From Candidatus Latescibacterota bacterium (GTDB lineage Bacteria; Latescibacterota; UBA2968; UBA8231): 35,819 nt of DNA. The translations under genes and the position numbers were made by a program. Under the pieces are notes generated by a model. That model was not told where the DNA came from, searched no databases, and saw only the letters and a program-made list of their open reading frames with translations. This document shows, one piece after another, positions 31,856-35,819 of the stretch (the first letter of the stretch is position 1; each line of letters begins with the position of its first letter). The stretch lies in the NCBI GenBank assembly GCA_016187725.1, contig JACPJE010000231.1, positions 1 through 35,819 of the forward strand, read 5' to 3'.

Positions 31856-32647
31856 ATGAGGATCGCCGCCTTCCCCCTGGTCTTCGCCCTCTCCCTCTCC
31901 GACTGCACCGCGGTGCGCCAGCAACTGGGTTTGGCCCTGATCAGCGAAGAGACCGAGCTGGACCTGGGGCGCAAACTGGCCGCCCAGGTGGAAAAGCAGG
32001 AGAAACCCCTCGCCGACCAGCGGGTGCAGGCCTATGTGCGCCAGGTGGTGGCCCCCATCGCCCAGCACAGTCTCCAGGACCGGCCAGGCGTCGAGTACAA
32101 GATTACCGTGATCGACGACCCCAAACAGGTCAACGCCTTCGCCATTCCCGGCGGATTTATCTATGTGTATTCGGGATTGCTCAAGGCCGCCCAGAACGAG
32201 GCCGAACTGGCCGGGGTGATGGCCCATGAGCTGGGGCATGTGGTGGGCCGCCACTCGGCCAACCAGTTGGCCGCCCAGTACGGCATCGAGATGCTGGCTC
32301 AACTGGCCCTGGGCGAGGATGCCGGGAAGCTGGGCGAGATGGCCGCCGGCCTGGCCGGGGCTGGAGCCCTGGCCCGCTTCAGCCGCGACGACGAACGCGA
32401 GGCCGACGAGTACGGTTTCAAATACCTCGCTGCCTGCGGCTACGACCCCCGCGCCCTGCTCACCTTCTTCACCCGGCTGGAGCAGTTGGAGAAGACCCGG
32501 CCCAACGACCTGGAACGTCTCTTCGCCTCCCATCCCCCCACCCCCGAGCGCATCGCCCGCATTGAGCAGATGATCGCCAAAGCCGGCGCCACCGGGGGCA
32601 AGCTGGAGCAGGACAAATTCAAGAAGGCGACCGCCTCGCTGAGGTGA
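31856..32647 (+). CDS. M48-family zinc metallopeptidase lipoprotein
   Basis: The 263-residue protein starts with an export signal (MRIAAFPLVFALSLSDC); Cys17 could be lipidated, although Asp before it is atypical. The catalytic motif is HELGH (124-128), with the third ligand Glu182 in SRDDEREADEYG. FAIPGGFIYVYSGLLKAAQN, typical of BepA/LoiP-type M48 peptidases, precedes it. It likely works in the periplasm on outer-membrane protein quality control (family knowledge). It begins 18 bases after the SDR stop with only a weak ribosome-binding site. Confidence 0.9.
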   Translation: MRIAAFPLVFALSLSDCTAVRQQLGLALISEETELDLGRKLAAQVEKQEKPLADQRVQAYVRQVVAPIAQHSLQDRPGVEYKITVIDDPKQVNAFAIPGGFIYVYSGLLKAAQNEAELAGVMAHELGHVVGRHSANQLAAQYGIEMLAQLALGEDAGKLGEMAAGLAGAGALARFSRDDEREADEYGFKYLAACGYDPRALLTFFTRLEQLEKTRPNDLERLFASHPPTPERIARIEQMIAKAGATGGKLEQDKFKKATASLR

Positions 32648-32688
32648 TAGCGCCGATTCGGTTGCCTGGACCCTTTGGGGAGGTTATG

Positions 32689-32703
32689 TTTCCTATATGG
32701 AAA
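32689..32703. promoter_or_regulatory. Dyad over the methyltransferase start codon
   Basis: TTTCC-TATAT-GGAAA forms a 5-bp dyad with a five-base spacer that contains most of the ATG at 32697-32699. A GGGGAGG site lies at 32677-32683. A six-codon ORF (ATG 32685 to TAG 32705) also crosses the start. Such placement would suit autoregulation of a methyltransferase by occlusion, but the dyad is short. Confidence 0.3.
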
Positions 32704-34064
32704 TAGCAAACAGTGTATCCCAGGCATCGTTGTTCGACTTGGAAAGTACGAACGTTCGTACCTCCGGCAATCATTCCGCATTCAATGACCCAGCCTTTGC
32801 CGCCAACAAGAGCCTTCCTATCCATCGCTGGGTACCGTGGATCGCCGGCTTTTCCCGCCAGTTCGTTCAGGGAGCAATAGCAAGACATCTTAAAAAGAAG
32901 GGGACAGTTCTGGACCCCTTCTCAGGCGTTGGCACCACCTTGGTAGAGGCGGTGTTGTCTGGGCACGATGCCATTGGGTTTGAGATTAACCCGTACGCAG
33001 CGCTTGCCTGTCGGACGAAACTGAACGCCTTCAGGCTCAGTCTGGGGGAGGTCCAGGAGTCTGTTGAGCGCTTCAAGGGGTTCTACGCTCAGGCCATGGC
33101 AAGTGGGTATACGCCGCACAGTCAGCCGCCACCAGGATTCAAGACCCGGGGAGAATTCTACAGCCCTAAGGTCCTGGAGAAGGTGCTGGTGGTGCAGGAC
33201 TTCATAGCGACCCTAAAAGAGGGACTGTTGCGGGATCTATTCAGGGTCGCCTTCTCTTCTACGATGGTCAGCTACTCTAACTACTCATATGAGCCAAGCT
33301 TGGGAAGACGAGTGACTGCCGGCAAGGAGAATGTCGAGGACTTCCCGGTAGGAGAAGCGGTGGGGGGAAAGCTCCGGGAAATGGTTCAAGACAGCGAGTG
33401 GATGCGGGCGCAGTTGAAGGGAGTAAATCCTACTTCGCAAGTGTTCTCAGAATCGTTCTTCAAGTGCCGGGAAAGATTGACTTCAGGCTCGGTGGATCTT
33501 CTCATCACTTCGCCGCCGTACCTGAACAATTACCATTACAACCGCAACACCCGGCCACATCTCTACTGGTTGGGTTATGCCGAAACCCCTTCTGATATGA
33601 AGCCCCTCGAAGAAGAAAACTTCGGCAAGTTTTGGCAGACCGTCAGAGAACGAGAGAACGTTGACCTTGATTTCAAGTTGAAGAGCGAAGAGATCGCCGA
33701 GTGTCTGAGAACGCTTCGAGAGAAGAATCCAGAAAAGGGGATCTATGGTGGCAACGGGTGGGCTAATTATGCCGCGTCGTACTTCAATGACTGTTATAAG
33801 TTCGCCCTGGCAACAAAATACGCATTGAAGCGGCGGGGCACGGCTTTAGTTGTAATCGGCAACAGCATCCTGCAAGGGGGGATGATTCCAACAGATCGAT
33901 ACCTGGCGGAGATCGCCGAATCTGTGGGCCTGGAATTGATCGACATCCACATCCCACGTGCGACCCGGATCGGCAACAGTATTATTCACTCTGATGTGCG
34001 GGTGGGGGTAGCAGAGGAGAGTCACAAACTGTACGAGGCGGTAGTAGAGCTACGGAAGCGGTAG
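32697..34064 (+). CDS. DNA amino-methyltransferase of a type II restriction-modification system
   Basis: The 455-residue protein has the AdoMet-binding motif VLDPFSGVGTTLVEA (motif I, 71-85) followed by GFEINPYA. About 190 residues later comes the catalytic motif TSPPYLNNYHYN (motif IV, 271-282). The order FxGxG, long spacer (target recognition), then SPPY fits an alpha-type amino-methyltransferase, most likely N4-cytosine because of SPPY, though N6-adenine is possible. Base composition is visibly less GC-rich than that of the upstream genes, which suggests acquisition. Its 3' end overlaps the 3' end of the endonuclease gene on the other strand by 15 bases. Confidence 0.9.
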   Translation: MEIANSVSQASLFDLESTNVRTSGNHSAFNDPAFAANKSLPIHRWVPWIAGFSRQFVQGAIARHLKKKGTVLDPFSGVGTTLVEAVLSGHDAIGFEINPYAALACRTKLNAFRLSLGEVQESVERFKGFYAQAMASGYTPHSQPPPGFKTRGEFYSPKVLEKVLVVQDFIATLKEGLLRDLFRVAFSSTMVSYSNYSYEPSLGRRVTAGKENVEDFPVGEAVGGKLREMVQDSEWMRAQLKGVNPTSQVFSESFFKCRERLTSGSVDLLITSPPYLNNYHYNRNTRPHLYWLGYAETPSDMKPLEEENFGKFWQTVRERENVDLDFKLKSEEIAECLRTLREKNPEKGIYGGNGWANYAASYFNDCYKFALATKYALKRRGTALVVIGNSILQGGMIPTDRYLAEIAESVGLELIDIHIPRATRIGNSIIHSDVRVGVAEESHKLYEAVVELRKR

Positions 34065-34688
34065 TCGGGACTTTACTTGTTGTATTTTCGCAACTACTGA
34101 CTGGCGAGTCGGAGAGGTCCCCGTAAGGTTTTCGGCCCATGGTCGGCCAGGGTGTAAGATATCCCACTCTGAGCGTGCCTGATTATAGCGACCGCTGCCC
34201 GGATCGTGGTTGCCGAAGCCGTCGACGACGGTATTCCATAACGGTCTATACTGGCGGATAAGGGCAGCCTCAACAGCAGCGATGAGGTCACTCTCAACGT
34301 CGCTGAGAATCATGAAGCGGCAACAGAAGTCTTCGATCTCTAGATTGTTGGCGTCCTCAATACTGTGGGCGTGTTCTACCAGGCGACCAAAAAGCTCTCT
34401 GTTGACCTCGGAGAACGAGGTGCGTGCTTTCCGCCAGCCGCGAGGCACGGCTTTGCCCACATAGATAGGTTGAACGTGTTCCTTCTGGTTCAGTGCGGTG
34501 AGGTAGTCGTACAGGTCAAAGCTGCCAAAGTAATAGAGGGCATAGACTCCGACTCCAGGGAAGGAAGGGAGAGAGGTAAACGGATGGACCGGAGTGCTGC
34601 TCAGGAACTGAACCGCTTCCTGGACGACACTTGCGAACTTGGGAGAGCGGAAGGTGTGGCGGGCGGGGTCTACCGGGCCTGGCGTCAT
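34050..34688 (-). CDS. Eco29kI-type GIY-YIG restriction endonuclease
   Basis: The 212-residue nuclease has the GIY-YIG core: GVYALYY (Tyr49), IYVGK (Tyr76), RLVEHAHSI (Arg102, His106), AVEAALI (Glu140) and RPLWNTVVDGFG (Asn152). These fall at nearly the same positions as the catalytic residues described for Eco29kI (Y49, Y76, R104, H108, E142, N154). GNHDPGSGRYNQARSEWDIL and LHPGRPWAEN are further family phrases. Eco29kI cuts CCGCGG; whether this enzyme does is unknown. A TTG start at 34700 is possible, but ATG 34688 lines up with the family start. The gene converges on and overlaps the methyltransferase. Confidence 0.9.
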   Translation of the reverse strand: MTPGPVDPARHTFRSPKFASVVQEAVQFLSSTPVHPFTSLPSFPGVGVYALYYFGSFDLYDYLTALNQKEHVQPIYVGKAVPRGWRKARTSFSEVNRELFGRLVEHAHSIEDANNLEIEDFCCRFMILSDVESDLIAAVEAALIRQYRPLWNTVVDGFGNHDPGSGRYNQARSEWDILHPGRPWAENLTGTSPTRQSVVAKIQQVKSRLPLP

Positions 34689-34767
34689 CAGTCTTTCCAA
34701 GGTGTGAAATCACAGGCATACCCCCGAAAAGTAGTGGCAATACGGGATTTAGAGCAAGGAGTTCTGT

Positions 34768-34863
34768 TCAACGCAAGAGCAGCAACCTGCGGGTCTGCAT
34801 GAAATCGCCGGCCTGCAGCCGGTAGCAGTACACCCCCGCCGCCACCCAAGATAATGCCGCAGC
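34768..34863 (-). pseudogene. Remnant of a FlgD/T9SS-like C-terminal sorting domain
   Basis: Read on the minus strand, the last codons give SWVAAGVYCYRLQAGDFMQT followed by RRLLLLR and a stop at 34768-34770. 'G-Y-YRL-aG.f..tr...LL.' is the classic last repeat of FlgD-Ig/Por-type sorting domains common at the ends of secreted proteins in FCB bacteria. Nothing upstream belongs to it: the frame runs directly into the stop codon of higA. The native gene was therefore cut at about 34863 and replaced by the toxin-antitoxin/RepA segment. Confidence 0.65.
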
Positions 34864-35232
34864 TCAGGCAGAAAGGCGGTATTCCTTGATGAGCACCTCG
34901 GCGGGAATCCCCAGCCCGGCATGGAGCCGGCGGATCATGCTCAGGCTCAGGGGCCGTTTGCGGGTCAGCACATCCGCCACCCGTGCCCGGTCGCCGATGA
35001 AGGGCTCCAGGTCTTTGCGGCTCAGGTCGTTCTGCTCCATGTAAAACAGAATCGCCTCGACTGGGTCTGGAGCCTCAATGGAATAGTGTACGTCCTCCCA
35101 GGCTTCCACCAGCAGGCTCAACACCTCCAGACGATCCGTTTCCGGGGTGCCTGGGGCGGCCTCCAGGAGGGTGTCGATCTCGGCCATGGCGGCCTCGTAA
35201 TCGGCTTCGGTCTTGATCGGCCTGATTTCCAT
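34864..35232 (-). CDS. higA: HigA-type antitoxin
   Basis: The 122-residue protein has an acidic N-terminal part (KTEADYEAAMAEIDTLLEAA, DRLEVLSLLVEAWEDVHYSI) and a C-terminal XRE-type helix-turn-helix (LSRKDLEPFIGDRARVADVL onward to SMIRRLHAGLGIPAEVLIKE). This is the standard form of HigA antitoxins that follow their toxin gene, bind the HigB toxin and repress the operon. The ATG lies one base after the stop of the upstream RepA-HigB frame (TGAGATG), so they are translationally coupled. Confidence 0.9.
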   Translation of the reverse strand: MEIRPIKTEADYEAAMAEIDTLLEAAPGTPETDRLEVLSLLVEAWEDVHYSIEAPDPVEAILFYMEQNDLSRKDLEPFIGDRARVADVLTRKRPLSLSMIRRLHAGLGIPAEVLIKEYRLSA

Positions 35233-35233
35233 C

Positions 35234-35819
35234 TCACACCTCCTCTGCATCGATCTGGTCGTACTCCTCGTGGGTCCCGATAAAGCGCACGTAGATCTTC
35301 TGCAAGTCGTAGCGCACGAACACCACCAACCTATATTTGTTGCCGGCGACATTGAAGACCACCCGGCTGCGCCGCAACAGGCTGGCATTCCCGAACTGTG
35401 CCTTGATCTGCGCCGGCGTCTCCCAGCGGGCTGAACTGGCGAACTTGAACCATGCCCTGTTTTCGATGAGTTGGGAGCCGGGAGAAATGACAATACCGCC
35501 CTCGACTTCTCTTACTCGCAGGCGCGAGCTGTAAAGAGCTTTGATCTTGTGAAGGGCTTCCTTGAAATAGCGTTTGAAGCTCTTGGTGTTGCCGTAATTG
35601 GAACCGAGTTGTTCCTCAAGCTGCTTCCAGGTGATTGAGGAGGGCACACCCCGCTCGTTGACCCCCCAAGTCCGGTATACCAGGAAGGTGTAGGTGTCCA
35701 GGGCCAGGGAGGAGTTCTTGAGGGCGCGCAGGGCGCGCAGGTCAATGGGCATGCGGGAGGCGACGATGGCTTCGTAGAACTTCTCCCCCAGTTCGATCCA
35801 GCTGGTCCACAGGTTGTTC
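35234..35819 (-). CDS. RepA-HigB fusion ORF, 5' end beyond the window
   Basis: One frame is open from the window edge to TGA 35234-35236. Its first part (LWTSWIELGEKFYEAIVASR, then PIDLRALRALKNSSLALDTY and WKQLEEQLGSNYGN...FKRYFKEAL) is the C-terminal half of a plasmid RepA-type replication protein. From about 35455 down it reads as a HigB toxin: RWETPAQIKAQFGNASLL, VVFNVAGNKYRLVVFVRYDL and YVRFIGTHEEYDQIDAEEV. The first 15-25 residues usual in HigB are absent and no ATG or GTG start lies at the junction (near 35470), so the toxin seems to be made only as a fusion. RepA initiates plasmid replication; HigB is an mRNA interferase. Whether the fusion is functional is unknown. Confidence 0.8.
   Translation of the reverse strand, partial: NNLWTSWIELGEKFYEAIVASRMPIDLRALRALKNSSLALDTYTFLVYRTWGVNERGVPSSITWKQLEEQLGSNYGNTKSFKRYFKEALHKIKALYSSRLRVREVEGGIVISPGSQLIENRAWFKFASSARWETPAQIKAQFGNASLLRRSRVVFNVAGNKYRLVVFVRYDLQKIYVRFIGTHEEYDQIDAEEV

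Noticed and set aside
32685-32705. Six-codon leader peptide before the methyltransferase
   Set aside because: The GGAGG site is only about two bases from this ATG, which is too close, and such a short ORF arises easily by chance.
1-35819. CRISPR arrays, tRNA and rRNA genes
   Set aside because: No regularly spaced direct repeats, T-loop-like cloverleaf sequence or rRNA-like segments were seen on either strand.

Overview
The window is GC-rich, densely packed bacterial chromosome. It probably comes from an uncultivated member of the FCB group, perhaps Latescibacterota-like; this is an inference of low to moderate confidence. It rests on three things: pilins of the short-leader 'MGQ' type that I associate with FCB genomes, a broken C-terminal sorting-domain tail of FlgD/T9SS type near 34.8 kb, and a creatininase / SAF-dehydrogenase / SDR gene set. 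No rRNA, tRNA or CRISPR array was seen.

Layout. 1-3.1 kb (+): the tail of a GNAT acetyltransferase, ribose-5-phosphate isomerase A, a CstA-family carbon-starvation/pyruvate permease, and a MNT-like nucleotidyltransferase with a small partner ORF. 3.2-11.8 kb (-): a tightly packed catabolic operon. In transcription order it encodes a GH38 alpha-mannosidase, a PfkB sugar kinase, a class II aldolase-like protein, 2-oxoacid/acetoin dehydrogenase E1-alpha, E1-beta and E2, and a D-lyxose (mannose-type) ketol-isomerase. It ends abruptly in a 41-codon stub of an S9 peptidase. Four-base stop/start overlaps join several genes. The set reads as mannoside to mannose to ketose to triose, with conversion of a 2-oxoacid or acetoin to acetyl-CoA.

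11.8-27.1 kb (-): an almost complete type IV pilus locus. It holds a PilX-like protein, a major pilin, a terminator-like attenuator, PilC, PilB, a small pilin, a cNMP-fold protein, a PilW-like pilin, PilT, two Ig-type lipoproteins, a PilM-PilN fusion, a PilO-PilP fusion, a short PilQ secretin, and a cNMP-fold/receiver regulator. No prepilin peptidase is present. All four pilin-like proteins share a minimal leader ending in Gly and lack Glu5.

27.1-32.6 kb: a rhomboid protease (+), a creatininase-family hydrolase (-), a COG4091 dehydrogenase with a SAF domain (+), an SDR oxidoreductase (+) and an M48 lipoprotein peptidase (+). Two copies of a structured repeat of about 120 bp lie here, and their differences preserve base pairing. 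32.7-35.8 kb is an acquired defence/plasmid-like island with visibly lower GC in its first part. It carries an amino-methyltransferase and an Eco29kI-type GIY-YIG endonuclease whose 3' ends overlap convergently, the broken sorting-domain tail, a HigA antitoxin, and a reading frame that joins the C-terminus of a plasmid RepA protein to a HigB toxin. That last frame runs off the window.
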